64,000 nucleotides of DNA from Candidatus Electrothrix aestuarii (GTDB lineage: Bacteria; Desulfobacterota; Desulfobulbia; Desulfobulbales; Desulfobulbaceae). Where the stretch lies: NCBI GenBank assembly GCA_032595685.2, contig CP159373.1, forward strand, positions 3,034,193-3,098,192. The letters run 5' to 3'. The notes under the pieces are model-generated. The model was not told where the DNA came from. It ran no database searches and saw nothing but the letters and a program-made list of their open reading frames with translations. Position numbers and translations under genes: made by a program. The number at the start of each line of letters is the position of its first letter. Position 1 is the stretch's first letter. Positions 33,269-42,978 of the stretch are shown one piece after another.

Positions 33269-35278
33269 ATGACAATGACACCTCCCGGAACTATTATCGA
33301 ATATCTTGACAGCGGACGTTTTATCTGTGGTCTTGTCCTGCAAGACAGCAATAACCGTCTGCGCCTACTCAACCAAAACGGGCGCGAAATGAATCTGCCT
33401 GCCTCCCGTGTGGTTACAGTCTCCAAAACAAAACATCAGGTCAATACCAGTCGTGAAGATCATATTGCTCTGCTCAAGGAGATGGCCGCGATACGGGCTG
33501 ATTTGACCGAATCCATCCCACTGGAAGAAATCTGGGAGCTGGCCAGTGAAGAGGAGGAAAGCGCGTTTCCGGCAGATTTTCTTGCGGAGCTCTCCTTTGG
33601 AGACAATTTAACCGATGACCAGTCAGCAGCCTTTCTTCGTGCTGTGTTTACGGATCGTTTTTTCTTTAAGTATAAAAACGAGATGGTCAATGTTCATACC
33701 CCGGAACAGGTGGAACAATTGCGCCATCAGCGGCAGAAGGAGAAGGAAAAAGAGGCTATCCTAACGACAGGTGCGGCCCATTTACAGGCCATCATGCAGG
33801 GTGAGCAGGTGAGTGTTGAAGAGTGGCCTGATCGAGAGAAAATCCTGGCATGGATTGCTGATTTTGTCCTGTTTGAGAGCGAGGCGGAACAGGCTGATTT
33901 GGTCCGCCAGCTGCTGAAAAAGGCTGAACTGCATCAGCCCAATAAGGCCTATCAGCTTTTAGTGCGGGCCGGAGTGTGGGAACGGGATGAGAATCTTCCT
34001 CTGCTTCGAGCCGAACAGCCTGTGGAGTTTAGCCCGGAATTATTGGCGCATGCGGAAAGTATTAAAGAACCCACGGCTGAGGAACTCTTGGCTGACCCTA
34101 AGCGTAAGGATTTTCGGGAACTGGATACCCTGACTATTGACGGCGCTTCCACCCGTGATTACGACGATGCCCTGCATGTAGAAGAACTTGAAAACGGGAA
34201 TATTCTGGTCGGAATTCATATCTCCGATGTCAGTTATTTCTTGAGCCAAAAGAGTCCCTTGTTTCAGGAAAGTATGGAGCGTGCCACCTCGCTCTATTTT
34301 CCGGAAGGCCAGATTCCTATGATGCCCCGTGAGCTTTCCCAGGGCGTATTCAGCTTGATCAAGGACAGGGTTCGCCCGGCAATCAGTTTTCTGGTGAGGG
34401 TTTCTCCTGACGGAGAGGTGTTGAGCAGCAGGATCGTTCCCAGCGTGATCCAGGTGAAACGGCAGCTCAGCTACACAGAGACAGATAAGATGATGGAAAC
34501 GGATCGGGATCTGAGCCTGCTCAACCGGGTGCGGCAACAGCTGCGCCTCAAACGGGTTGAGCGCGGCGCCCTGCTTCTTTCTTTTCCTGATGTGAATATT
34601 TATGTCAATAATCAAGGGAAGGTTTCTATAAACCTCAGCCCCTCTGATAGCCCCTCCCGGAATTTAGTTTCGGAATGTATGATCTTGGCCAATGGGGTGG
34701 CTGCTGATTATTTGGCTGCTCAGGAAGCTCCTGGCCTCTTCCGTTCCCAACCACCGCCCCGCAAACGTCTGATCTCCGGGGTGCAGAACAGTCTTCAGGA
34801 TATCGCCTGCCAGCGTCGTTTCCTGGCTCGGGGTGAGCTCACGATCCATCCCAAACCCCATTCCGGCCTGGGTCTGAATTGTTATACCACCATTACCTCA
34901 CCCATTCGCCGTTTTCTTGATACGGCCATGCAGCTCCAGATTTCCCATATGATCCATGGGCGGGGTATGCTTTTTTCCGCAGATATGTGCAAAAATTTTG
35001 CAGGCACTATTCAACAGAAATTGGGACGGGCCAATAAGGTGCGTCAGCATCGACATCGCTACTGGGTTCTTCGCTATCTGGAAGATTTGGTTGGGAAAAG
35101 GGTCTCCGCTCTTGTGGTCAGTCATGGACCAAAGCGGGTAAGTCTGCTTTTGCTCGATTGTCTTTTTGATATTGATCTGGCTGTTCATCCCTCCTTTCCT
35201 GTGGAGCCTGGTGACACGGTCAAGGTGCGTATAAGTAAAGCTGATGCTCTGGATAACACTTTAAAAGTGGATTGGTGA
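33269..35278 (+). CDS. RNase II/R-family exoribonuclease (RNB domain)
   Basis: 669 residues from ATG 33269 (the frame continues to a TTG at 33218, but homology-like sequence begins at [15 protein letters not shown]). The RNB catalytic domain starts around residue 280 with [21 protein letters not shown], containing the metal-binding aspartates, and ends with the SPIRRFLD motif that binds RNA. A short S1-like fold closes the protein ([11 protein letters not shown] ... [12 protein letters not shown]). Degrades RNA 3' to 5'. Its N-terminal region is unlike the cold-shock domains of E. coli RNase II, matching the shorter RNB proteins of cyanobacteria and deltaproteobacteria. Confidence 0.88.
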   Translation: MTMTPPGTIIEYLDSGRFICGLVLQDSNNRLRLLNQNGREMNLPASRVVTVSKTKHQVNTSREDHIALLKEMAAIRADLTESIPLEEIWELASEEEESAFPADFLAELSFGDNLTDDQSAAFLRAVFTDRFFFKYKNEMVNVHTPEQVEQLRHQRQKEKEKEAILTTGAAHLQAIMQGEQVSVEEWPDREKILAWIADFVLFESEAEQADLVRQLLKKAELHQPNKAYQLLVRAGVWERDENLPLLRAEQPVEFSPELLAHAESIKEPTAEELLADPKRKDFRELDTLTIDGASTRDYDDALHVEELENGNILVGIHISDVSYFLSQKSPLFQESMERATSLYFPEGQIPMMPRELSQGVFSLIKDRVRPAISFLVRVSPDGEVLSSRIVPSVIQVKRQLSYTETDKMMETDRDLSLLNRVRQQLRLKRVERGALLLSFPDVNIYVNNQGKVSINLSPSDSPSRNLVSECMILANGVAADYLAAQEAPGLFRSQPPPRKRLISGVQNSLQDIACQRRFLARGELTIHPKPHSGLGLNCYTTITSPIRRFLDTAMQLQISHMIHGRGMLFSADMCKNFAGTIQQKLGRANKVRQHRHRYWVLRYLEDLVGKRVSALVVSHGPKRVSLLLLDCLFDIDLAVHPSFPVEPGDTVKVRISKADALDNTLKVDW

Positions 35279-35375
35279 ATTTCTAGGGAAAACTCAGCTG
35301 TTTTGTGACCAAGGTCGAAAATGCGGTGTTTTGCAAAAAAATATCAGGAAAAGATGAAATGAATGCGTTAAAATA

Positions 35376-36170
35376 ATGGGGCAATTCATAGGAACAGGAG
35401 AGAGCGCCGGAGAAGAAGATCCGCAATCCTTTCACCTCTGCCCGGGACAGGCCTACCCTGAAAAAGTAATGAATCCAGATAAGCCCGAAGAACCGTATAA
35501 AGACAAATACAGTCTTCTGGAGAATCTCCGAGAGTCTTTCTCTGATCCCTCCCTGTCGCAGGAAAAACTGCGGGAAAACGGCTATGCCCTGGCCGAGGAA
35601 TACACTGCTATCCTCCAGCAATTTTCCCGACTTGCTGAATTCAACGAGAGTACCCAGCGGAAGCTGCTGGGGGCGGACCTGAGGATACGGGAACAGCAGG
35701 CAGAGCTGGAAAGAAAGAATGCACGTCTGGAGCGGGAAATAGCTGAGCATATTGAGTTGAAAAAGCAGCTGCAGCAGCGGACAGATGAGTTAACCGCAAT
35801 CAATAATCGCCTTTCCGGGACCGTTAATGAGCTGACCCAACGTAATCTTGAAATCCTGACTTTGCAGCAGTTGGGAGAATTTCTCCAGTCCTGTGAGTCT
35901 GAAGAAGAGACGTTTCATATCCTGATCAGTACCTGTCGTCGCCTGTTCCCCTCAGATGCAGGTTATCTGAGTCTGATGGATGATTCTATGAAAATGCTCA
36001 GGGTTGTTGCTTTTTGGGGGATAGTCGATTCAGGAAGATGGAGTTTGATCAGCAGCGCTGCTGGGCTGTACGGCGAGGAAGGGCACATGCTGTTCTGGAT
36101 CCCCAGGTTGCTCCTATCTGCCTCCATTCAGAACTTTTTCCAAATGAAAGCGCACTTTGTGTTCCTATGA
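35376..36170 (+). CDS. diguanylate cyclase, N-terminal part (coiled coil + start of GAF domain), frameshifted
   Basis: 264 codons. A long coiled coil (about residues 60-160: QQAELERKNARLEREIAEH) is followed by a GAF domain that begins at LQQLGEFLQSCESEEETFHIL. Homology stops at VAFWG (about 36019), after which this frame gives nonsense and ends at 36170, while the +2 frame continues the GAF domain. One missing base in the TTTTTGGGGG stretch (36011-36020) would join both halves into one ~500-residue protein. An alternative start is ATG 35469. Confidence 0.75.
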   Translation: MGQFIGTGESAGEEDPQSFHLCPGQAYPEKVMNPDKPEEPYKDKYSLLENLRESFSDPSLSQEKLRENGYALAEEYTAILQQFSRLAEFNESTQRKLLGADLRIREQQAELERKNARLEREIAEHIELKKQLQQRTDELTAINNRLSGTVNELTQRNLEILTLQQLGEFLQSCESEEETFHILISTCRRLFPSDAGYLSLMDDSMKMLRVVAFWGIVDSGRWSLISSAAGLYGEEGHMLFWIPRLLLSASIQNFFQMKAHFVFL

Positions 36171-36898
36171 CAGCGCACGGGCAGGTTTTCGGTATGATGC
36201 ATCTGTTAATGCGCCCGGAAAAGGAAAGGCAGACAGAGGAGGAGCGTCAACAGTTCTTCGAAAGCAAGCAACGACTGTTTGTGAGTATGGTAGATCGTTA
36301 CGCCTTGAGCCTGACAGATTTGCGCTTGCGTGAAACCCTGAGAATCCAGGCTATCCGGGATCCCTTGACCGGTTTGTATAATCGGCGCCATATGGAGGTT
36401 TCCTTTCATCGCGAGATTAGCCGGGCCCAGCGTCATGATCAGTCCCTTGGGGTTATTATGATAGATATTGATCATTTTAACGTATTCAACGATACCTATG
36501 GTCATGATCTGGGTGATAGAGTCCTCAGTGAAATAGGGGCATTCATCCTGAGGCATGTTCGCGGCGAGGATATTGCCTGCCGTTATGGTGGGGAGGAGAT
36601 TATTATTATTCTGCCCGGCGCCTCCTTGCAGCATACTCAGCAACGTGCTGAACAGTTACGTATCGGCATTGAAGCTTTGATTGTGGAAATGTACGATGAG
36701 GAGCACACTGTGACGGCCTCTTTGGGAGTTGCTATTTATCCAGAACATGGACACTCCATTGAGGCGGTGGTGAAAGCGGCTGATTGTGCCCTGTATGAGG
36801 CAAAAAACAGGGGAAGAAATCGGGTCATTCTTGCAGAAAAACCAGTGGCGCTTTCTGGTAAGGATGAGGGAAAAGAGGAGAGACAACCTTCGTCGTAA
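36014..36898 (+). CDS. diguanylate cyclase, C-terminal part (GAF end + GGDEF domain), frameshifted
   Basis: Continuation of the preceding frame. The end of the GAF domain (ALCVPMTAHGQVFGMMHLLM) leads into a full GGDEF domain from about residue 113: DPLTGLYNRRHM, IDIDHFNVFNDTYGHDLGD and the active site RYGGEEI, a working variant of GGDEF. It would make cyclic di-GMP from two GTP. No RxxD inhibitory site is evident directly before the active site. The apparent TTG start at 36014 is an artefact of the frameshift; the real start is upstream in the other frame. Confidence 0.8.
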   Translation: MGDSRFRKMEFDQQRCWAVRRGRAHAVLDPQVAPICLHSELFPNESALCVPMTAHGQVFGMMHLLMRPEKERQTEEERQQFFESKQRLFVSMVDRYALSLTDLRLRETLRIQAIRDPLTGLYNRRHMEVSFHREISRAQRHDQSLGVIMIDIDHFNVFNDTYGHDLGDRVLSEIGAFILRHVRGEDIACRYGGEEIIIILPGASLQHTQQRAEQLRIGIEALIVEMYDEEHTVTASLGVAIYPEHGHSIEAVVKAADCALYEAKNRGRNRVILAEKPVALSGKDEGKEERQPSS

Positions 36899-37047
36899 AA
36901 GGACGAAGTTACTTGTTGATGGGCTACATTGGTTTGCCAGGTAGGGAGAGAGCCGGGTCGCGCTTCCTGCTTGACAGGGGCTCTGTGGATTGGTATCACA
37001 TAATAAGAAAAGAACGGCTCACAGCCCCTTAGAAACTAGAGAATATA

Positions 37048-37671
37048 ATGAGAAAAAAACGAATACTTGGTCTAGATTTTTTTGTAATTTTATCTATTTC
37101 CCTCTCCTACTTCCTTACCCAACCTGTTTTAGCTCAAGAAGATCCTGATGACATATTGACGACCGTAAATGAGGCGGTCAAGCAGTATAAACTCGGTGAT
37201 TTTTCTGGTGCCATTTCCAATCTTGATTATGCGACCCAGTTGATACGCCAGAAAAGAAGCGAGCGTATGAAGGCTTTGTTACCCGAGCCCTTGAGTGGTT
37301 GGCAGGCTAAGCCCGCTACGGCCCAGGCCCTGGGGACAGCTGTCTTTGGTGGTGGCGTAACCGTGAGTCGGGATTATTTCACCGAGAAAGGGGCGTCCCT
37401 TTCCATTGAGATGGTTTCGGACTCGCCGGTGTTACAGTCCATCATGACCATGCTGAATAATCCTATGTTTGCCGGAGCTGCCGGTGGGATGATCAAGACC
37501 ATTAAACGCCAGCGTGCCATTATTAAATACGATAAAGATGACCGTAAGGGTGAGGTTGATATCGTGGTTGCCAGCCGTTTTATGGTAACCGTCAAAGGGC
37601 AGGGTGTTGAGCGGGATACCCTGCTTAAATTTGCTGAGTCGGTTGATTTTACGGCCCTGTCAAAGAATTAA
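37048..37671 (+). CDS. secreted/periplasmic protein of unknown function
   Basis: 207 residues with a clear signal peptide (LDFFVILSISLSYFLTQPVLAQ, cleaved after the AxA-like LAQ) and ATG at 37048. After a helical region (ILTTVNEAVKQYKLGDFSGA) comes a mixed domain containing GWQAKPATAQALGTAVFGGG and AGGMIKTIKRQRAIIKYDKD. Similar unnamed proteins occur widely in proteobacteria; no activity is known to me. The strong terminator at 37765 closes the unit. Confidence 0.7.
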   Translation: MRKKRILGLDFFVILSISLSYFLTQPVLAQEDPDDILTTVNEAVKQYKLGDFSGAISNLDYATQLIRQKRSERMKALLPEPLSGWQAKPATAQALGTAVFGGGVTVSRDYFTEKGASLSIEMVSDSPVLQSIMTMLNNPMFAGAAGGMIKTIKRQRAIIKYDKDDRKGEVDIVVASRFMVTVKGQGVERDTLLKFAESVDFTALSKN

Positions 37672-37764
37672 AAAGACTTGCTGCGGATTAGCTCTCCAGA
37701 GCCAGATCCCGGCAAAACAAGATCCTCCCAGGGAGTGCCTACCCGGGTTTTTCCTGTGCGAGTC

Positions 37765-37817
37765 CCCCTGTCACCTCACTTGGAATTGGCCTTCTTCGCG
37801 GTGACAGGGGATTTTTG
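37765..37817 (+). terminator. Rho-independent terminator
   Basis: CCCCTGTCACC (37765-37775) pairs with GGTGACAGGGG (37800-37810), followed by ATTTTTG. A perfect 11-bp stem, about 95 bp after the periplasmic protein gene and before the mpl unit. Confidence 0.9.
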
Positions 37818-37878
37818 TGTCCCACCCTGAATCTGTACTATTCCCAAAGAACAATCCCTTTTTTCATAGAGTCATATC

Positions 37879-38061
37879 ATGTGTGAACAGCAGAAAAAGC
37901 AGCCTTATAATCGCCCTGTTACCGATGAGGCGATTCTGAAGGTGACAAAAGAGATCGTGGTGAAGTTTATTGAGATTGGTCGGGTAACACCTGGTAATTT
38001 CGAGGAACATTACGAGCGGGTCTTCAAGGCAGTCCGACAGTCGGCAAAGGAGCTCTCGTGA
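37879..38061 (+). CDS. small conserved protein upstream of mpl
   Basis: 60 residues, mostly helical (EAILKVTKEIVVKFIEIGRVTPGNFEEH... in two parts), no membrane segment. Its stop codon overlaps the GTG start of mpl (GTGA), so translation is coupled. Similar small proteins occur in other Desulfobacterota; the function is not known to me. Confidence 0.7.
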   Translation: MCEQQKKQPYNRPVTDEAILKVTKEIVVKFIEIGRVTPGNFEEHYERVFKAVRQSAKELS

Positions 38062-39527
38062 AAGCCCAGCTTGATCCCCAGCTCAATATTGCTCCGGAAC
38101 ACATCGAACATATCCATATTATGGGCGTCTGCGGTACTGGCATGGCTGCCATTGCCGGAATGTTGAAAGAGCGTGGTTATAAGGTCACGGGCTCGGATCA
38201 GAATGTCTACCCTCCGATGTCGGATTTTCTTGCTCAGGCTGGCATTGAGGTCATGCAGGGGTATGTCCCGGAGAATTTGGAGCCGCGCCCGGATCTGGTT
38301 ATTGTCGGCAACGTGATCCAGGCCGTCTTTCCAGAGGCGCAACGCTTGGCAGAGCTCGGTATTCCCTACCTGTCCATGCCCCAGGCCCTGGGCCATTTTT
38401 TTCTGGGCGGAGAAGCTCCTAAGAAATCACTGGTGGTTGCCGGTACCCACGGAAAAACAACCACCTCCTCCCTGCTGGCCACGGCCCTGCATCGGGCAGA
38501 TTGCTCGCCCGGTTTTCTCATCGGCGGGATCGTCGAGGCTTTTGCCCGTAATTATAACCTGGGTGATGGGGAGTATTTTGTGGTGGAAGGGGATGAGTAC
38601 GATACCGCCTTTTTTAATAAGGTCTCCAAGTTCCTCCATTACCGCCCTCATTGCGCTATTTTGACCTCCATAGAGTTTGATCATGCAGATATCTTTGCCG
38701 ACCTGGAGGCGATCAAGGCATCCTTTGCCCGCTTTGTCGGTCTTATTCCTGCGGATGGGGCCTTAGTTGCCTGCATGGATGACCCGGTGGTTGCTGAGAT
38801 TGCCGCTCAATGTGCTGCACCGGTGATCAGCTACGGTACGGGGGAGCATTGTCGTTGGCAATTGCGTGATCTGACCGTGACCGGGCTCAGTAGTTCTTTT
38901 GCCGCCTATAAGGACGGCACTCTGTTCGGGGAGTTCACTTTGCCCATGTCGGGGCGTCATAATGGTCTGAATGCCTTGGCTGTGATTGCCCTGATGGATC
39001 ATCTTGGTATCAGCCGGGACGCTATCAGGCAGGGACTGGCCTCCTTTGAAGGGATCAAGCGGAGGCAGCAAATCAGAGGTGAGGTTAATGGTATTACGGT
39101 GATTGATGACTTTGCCCATCATCCCACAGCGGTTCGGGAGACCGTGCAGGCCCTGCGTCTGGCCTGGCCGGATCGTCGTCTCCTTATCGTTTTTGAGCCG
39201 CGTACTAACTCCAGCCGACGGGCTGTGTTTCAGCAGCAGTACGAGCAGGCCTTTTCTGGGGCAGATCAAGTCCTGGTGCGGGAGATTGTGCCTCTGAGTA
39301 ATGTGCCTGCGGAAGAGCAGTTCTCCTCCCGCAGACTGGCTGTGGCCCTGCACGCTCAGGGGGTGCCGGCAGAGTATTTCCCAGATACCGCTGAAATCCT
39401 CACCGCTCTTGCTGAGCAGGTGCGCCCCGGTGATGTTGTTGCTATCCTCTCCAATGGTGGTTTTGATAATATTCATGAGCAATTATTGGGTCTCCTGCAA
39501 AACAAGGAGGGCTGTTCCGAGGGGTAA
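38058..39527 (+). CDS. mpl: UDP-N-acetylmuramate:L-alanyl-gamma-D-glutamyl-meso-diaminopimelate ligase
   Basis: 489 residues, a Mur-ligase paralogue that recycles cell-wall tripeptide by attaching it to UDP-MurNAc. N-terminal UDP-binding Rossmann motif HIMGVCGTGMAAIAGML, ATP-binding GTHGKTTTSSLL (about residues 130-141), a central YDTAFFNK-type segment and C-terminal VIDDFAHHPTA and FEPRTNSSRR motifs typical of Mpl rather than MurC. GTG start at 38058, translationally coupled to the 60-residue gene upstream. Confidence 0.93.
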   Translation: MKAQLDPQLNIAPEHIEHIHIMGVCGTGMAAIAGMLKERGYKVTGSDQNVYPPMSDFLAQAGIEVMQGYVPENLEPRPDLVIVGNVIQAVFPEAQRLAELGIPYLSMPQALGHFFLGGEAPKKSLVVAGTHGKTTTSSLLATALHRADCSPGFLIGGIVEAFARNYNLGDGEYFVVEGDEYDTAFFNKVSKFLHYRPHCAILTSIEFDHADIFADLEAIKASFARFVGLIPADGALVACMDDPVVAEIAAQCAAPVISYGTGEHCRWQLRDLTVTGLSSSFAAYKDGTLFGEFTLPMSGRHNGLNALAVIALMDHLGISRDAIRQGLASFEGIKRRQQIRGEVNGITVIDDFAHHPTAVRETVQALRLAWPDRRLLIVFEPRTNSSRRAVFQQQYEQAFSGADQVLVREIVPLSNVPAEEQFSSRRLAVALHAQGVPAEYFPDTAEILTALAEQVRPGDVVAILSNGGFDNIHEQLLGLLQNKEGCSEG

Positions 39528-39705
39528 TTCTTTGGCGGAAAGGCAGAGGAATAGCTCTTGCTGGCAAGGCCTTTGTCTTTTTCTTTCTCGTGCTTGAGTC
39601 TCGAATAAACAAAATGTGCTATTTTGTTCTCTGGAAGTCGAGTATACTCAATTGTGATACAATGTGGTTTGTGGTGGGCCAGGAAAAAAAGAGGAGGTAG
39701 GAATA

Positions 39706-40113
39706 ATGAGCTTAATCAAGTGGGATGATAGTTTTAGCGTCAATGTCAGCAGGGTTGATCAGGAGCATAAAAAGCTCTTTGACATGATCAATGAACTGAC
39801 TGATGCTATGAAGGCAGGGAAAGGAAAAGATGTGCTGGGAGGTATTCTGGACGGATTGGTTTCGTACACAGCTTCCCATTTTCAAACTGAGGAAAATTAT
39901 TTTCAGCAGGTAAAATATCCTGATGCAGCTGCGCATAAAAAGGAACATGTCGCCTTTGTCAAAAAGGTGACGGAGTTTAAAAAAGAGTTCGACGCAGGTC
40001 GGGCAACGGTTTCTGTTAATATCTTGCAGTTTCTCAGTAAGTGGTTGCAAACCCATATTAAGGGGACAGACCAGAAGTATAGCAACTTCCTTAACGAGCA
40101 CGGCATCAAGTAG
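39706..40113 (+). CDS. bacteriohemerythrin, copy 1
   Basis: 135 residues from ATG 39706 (AGGAGG Shine-Dalgarno). A four-helix di-iron oxygen-binding protein with the ligand set in order: VDQEHKKLF, SHFQTEENYF, HKKEHVAFV and THIKGTDQKY, i.e. the H...HxxxE...HxxxH...HxxxxD pattern. Likely binds or scavenges O2 in the cytoplasm. A near-identical paralogue follows about 250 bp downstream. Confidence 0.95.
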   Translation: MSLIKWDDSFSVNVSRVDQEHKKLFDMINELTDAMKAGKGKDVLGGILDGLVSYTASHFQTEENYFQQVKYPDAAAHKKEHVAFVKKVTEFKKEFDAGRATVSVNILQFLSKWLQTHIKGTDQKYSNFLNEHGIK

Positions 40114-40367
40114 CGGCATTGCCTTTCTTATCAATCGGGGCTGATAAAAAGTTACTTTTCGCCCCAGTGGTAATCTATTCCCCCATTTTTTCTCTATTTC
40201 CTGACTGGATAAAGGAATTGCTACAGGAATCGGAATAACCTCTTTGTAAGCGGCTAATAGGCTGGAGTCAAACGTTACTCTCTTGACCGCCCCAAAACAG
40301 GATAAAGAACTTCGTGTAGCATTGTGGCTGTTGAGACAGTCGTAATCTGAAAGGTGAGGTTGAAAAT

Positions 40368-40775
40368 ATGAGTCTTATCAGGTGGAACGATAGCTTTAGT
40401 GTAAATGTCAGCAAGATTGATCAGGAGCATAAAAAACTTGTTGAGATGGTCAATGAACTCACAGATGCTATGAAGGAAGGGCAAGGCAAGGAGGTTCTCG
40501 GAGAAATTTTGAATGGGCTGATAGCGTACACAGCCTCTCATTTTCAAACTGAGGAGAACTACTTCCGTCAGGTGAAATACCCTGATGCTGAGGAGCATAA
40601 AAAAGAACATGTGGCCTTTGTGCAAAAGGTTAGCGAGTTTAAGCAGGAGTTTGATGCCGGGCGGGCGACCGTGTCGGTGAATGTCCTGCAATTCCTCAGT
40701 AAATGGTTACAGACCCACATCAAGGTCGCTGACCAGAAGTACAGCAGTTATTTGAACGAGAAGGGGATAAAGTAA
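40368..40775 (+). CDS. bacteriohemerythrin, copy 2
   Basis: 135 residues, same ligand pattern (IDQEHKKLV, SHFQTEENYF, HKKEHVAFV, THIKVADQKY) and very similar to copy 1, differing mainly in the second helix region and near the C-terminus. A recent tandem duplication, with its own spacer of about 250 bp that may hold a separate promoter, so the two could be expressed under different oxygen conditions. Confidence 0.95.
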   Translation: MSLIRWNDSFSVNVSKIDQEHKKLVEMVNELTDAMKEGQGKEVLGEILNGLIAYTASHFQTEENYFRQVKYPDAEEHKKEHVAFVQKVSEFKQEFDAGRATVSVNVLQFLSKWLQTHIKVADQKYSSYLNEKGIK

Positions 40776-40785
40776 CAGCCTTCTC

Positions 40786-40893
40786 ATCCCTCCTTTTTTT
40801 GGGGAGAGGGGAACAGTGCGGATAAAGGACGGGTAATCCCTCCTTTTTTTGGGGAGAGGGGAACAGTGCGGATAAAGGACGGGTAATCCCTCT
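40786..40893. repeat. 50-bp tandem repeat (2.1 copies)
   Basis: Unit begins ATCCCTCCTTTTTTTGGGGA and ends ...GGATAAAGGACGGGTA; copies at 40786-40835 and 40836-40885, plus 8 bases of a third. The two full copies are identical. It lies between the second hemerythrin and the converging DMT gene and touches the 3' end of the latter. Confidence 0.9.
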
Positions 40894-41905
40894 AATGGAT
40901 CCCTCTGTGGCCTGTCCTGTTTGCGCTGTTTCTCCTCTCTGCCTCTTTTTGATCTCCTCCGGTTCCCTTCCTTTTCTCCTCTGCTCCCTGCTGGACAATA
41001 AACATAGCCGCTATAATCAATCCTACGCCGGGTAAGATCCGCGCGGAGGGCAGGGGATGCCCTAGGCCCCACTCTATCAGGACGATAAAGGGCGGGTAGA
41101 GATAGCTATAGGCCATGACCCGTGTCGGCCCGAGGATGAGGGTGCAGAACTGGCTGAGAAAGAAGGTGATGATGGTGGAGAATGTCGCCAGGTAGATAAT
41201 GCCGCTCCAGACCTTAAGGGGGACGCTGGTCCAGGGGAGCGAGGGAAGCTGGTGCCCGCAGAAGAGCAGCAGCCAACCTGTGCCCGTGACCAGGATCCAG
41301 AAGGTCATGAGCGACATGGGCTCATCCCTATGGAAGAATTTGACCAGGGGCATATAAAAGGCCATGAGCAGGCAGCTGGCAAAGAAGAGCAGGTCCCCGG
41401 GGTTGAGGTTAAAGGCGAGGAGCTCGCTGAGGCTGCCGCGAAAGATAACCCAGATCGCGCCCAGGGTGGCGGGCAGCATGGCCGTGAGCCGATGGCGACC
41501 CAGCCGCTCCTTGAGCAGGATTGCGCTGTACAGGCCAGAGATCCCCGGTACCAGGGTGAAGATCACCCCGGTGTTCAGGGCCGTGGTCGTGCGCATGGAC
41601 AGGAACATGAGCCAGAAGAAGCCGGTCAGGGTGAAGCTGATGCAGGCATAGCCGAGCAGGCTTTTTTTATCTGGCAGGCGGAGCCCGTACTTGCGGTGGA
41701 TATAGGGCAAGAAGAGCAGGGCCGCGATGGCAAAGCGCAGCAGGGTGAGCACTGCCGGGTCCATTGCATCGGTGATGGCCTTGCTCACGGTAAATGAGGT
41801 GGAGACCAGCCCGGCGCAGAGCAGCATCATGGCGTGGATGGGCCAGAGGGATTTCCTGCTGTATTGCTGCGACTGGGATGGGGCAGTGCTTGTTTGATAT
41901 TTCAT
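40892..41905 (-). CDS. DMT-superfamily (EamA) permease
   Basis: 337 residues with ten predicted membrane helices in two EamA repeats (for example LLCAGLVSTSFTVSKAI, LLRFAIAALLFLPYI, ALNTGVIFTLVPGISGLY, and the second half from LLFFASCLLMAFY to ILPGVGLIIAAMFIVQQ). Members export metabolites such as amino acids; the substrate is unknown. The C-terminal 35 residues after the last helix are basic and low in complexity (KRKGTGGDQKEAERR), and the gene ends inside the tandem repeat region, suggesting the original stop has been replaced. Confidence 0.87.
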   Translation of the reverse strand: MKYQTSTAPSQSQQYSRKSLWPIHAMMLLCAGLVSTSFTVSKAITDAMDPAVLTLLRFAIAALLFLPYIHRKYGLRLPDKKSLLGYACISFTLTGFFWLMFLSMRTTTALNTGVIFTLVPGISGLYSAILLKERLGRHRLTAMLPATLGAIWVIFRGSLSELLAFNLNPGDLLFFASCLLMAFYMPLVKFFHRDEPMSLMTFWILVTGTGWLLLFCGHQLPSLPWTSVPLKVWSGIIYLATFSTIITFFLSQFCTLILGPTRVMAYSYLYPPFIVLIEWGLGHPLPSARILPGVGLIIAAMFIVQQGAEEKRKGTGGDQKEAERRNSANRTGHRGIH

Positions 41906-42065
41906 AATCGAATGTATACGGTGGGATTGTGTTTTTCCCCGAGTTTCATCCTCAGGTAGGAGACGACTCCTGCATTGTCTTGAGGCGATTTTTCTGTGCG
42001 TTGTTGATTATACGAGAAGTCAAGGGAAGGGGGAAGAGGAGGAGGTGACCTTATGCGTTTATTCT

Positions 42066-42971
42066 CTATGAGGACTCATCAGGACTGGGCGTAGAAGGCT
42101 CTTTTTTTGAGCAAACAGCTGTAAATTGTTTGGCAATATTGGTGAGTTTGTCGATGTTCGGTAGCCGGTTGATGTGTTGCTCAGGTAGTACCGCCCGTCC
42201 AAGATGCGCTCCCACGATATTGCCGATCATTGAGGCGATGGTATCAGTGTCTCCGCCTGCTTCAATGGCATCGATGAGGACATCCTCAAAGGGCAAGGTC
42301 GCTGCTTTTCGGGCACAGAATAATGCCAGTGGGACAGAGTCGACCACATAGCCGGATGAGCCGAATTCGTTTGCAAGGACTGCTGCCGGAGTATCCTGCT
42401 GTATCTGATTGATGGCAATCAGGCGATCCCGTGTTCTTGAGTCTGGTAATGCCTCTATGGAGTTCAGGATGATGTCGTGGATTGCATCGCTTTGCATGGC
42501 GTAAAGAATTGCCAGGGCACCAAGATAAGCCTCATCATTATGATGTGTTATTCTGCAGACATCCCGAATAATCTGTCTGTCTTGGTCCTTTTCCGGGCGG
42601 AGCATAAACGCGAGCGGAGAGATCCGCATTGCCGCGCCATTGCCAGCAGCTCGTTCTCCTTTTGCGCCACAGATCGCCCAATGCCCGCCTGCGTCGAGGT
42701 CCCGCATGGCCTTTAGGGTGCTGGAGCCAATTCCGGTAATCTTTCTTGCGCGAAAGTACTGAAGAAATGTCTCGGCAATGTGTTGTGCTGAGACAAAACC
42801 GCAGGTTGTGATTGATTCGTAGGTAGCCAAGGTGAGCTGGGTATCGTCGGAAAGGTGCCAGGAGTCATGGGCCTGGTATGTGAGTGGGCCGGGCTGGCCT
42901 TCGAATGGACCACCCATGCAGTCGCCGATGGCACCAGCGAGGAGAGAGCCGATGATTTTGTCGTTTTTCAT
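42066..42971 (-). CDS. ADP-ribosylglycohydrolase family protein
   Basis: 301 residues from ATG 42971; the open frame runs 57 codons further, but that part overlaps the PIN gene and lacks homology. Signatures of the DraG family: SLLAGAIGDCMGGPFEG at the start, HLSDDTQLTLAT (metal-binding), and GGDTDTIASMIGNIVGAHLG near the end. These enzymes remove ADP-ribose from proteins or nucleic acids using two Mg/Mn ions. Only 7 bp downstream of a PIN toxin gene in the same direction, so it may belong to that operon. Confidence 0.88.
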   Translation of the reverse strand: MKNDKIIGSLLAGAIGDCMGGPFEGQPGPLTYQAHDSWHLSDDTQLTLATYESITTCGFVSAQHIAETFLQYFRARKITGIGSSTLKAMRDLDAGGHWAICGAKGERAAGNGAAMRISPLAFMLRPEKDQDRQIIRDVCRITHHNDEAYLGALAILYAMQSDAIHDIILNSIEALPDSRTRDRLIAINQIQQDTPAAVLANEFGSSGYVVDSVPLALFCARKAATLPFEDVLIDAIEAGGDTDTIASMIGNIVGAHLGRAVLPEQHINRLPNIDKLTNIAKQFTAVCSKKEPSTPSPDESS

Positions 42972-42978
42972 TCCGGGC

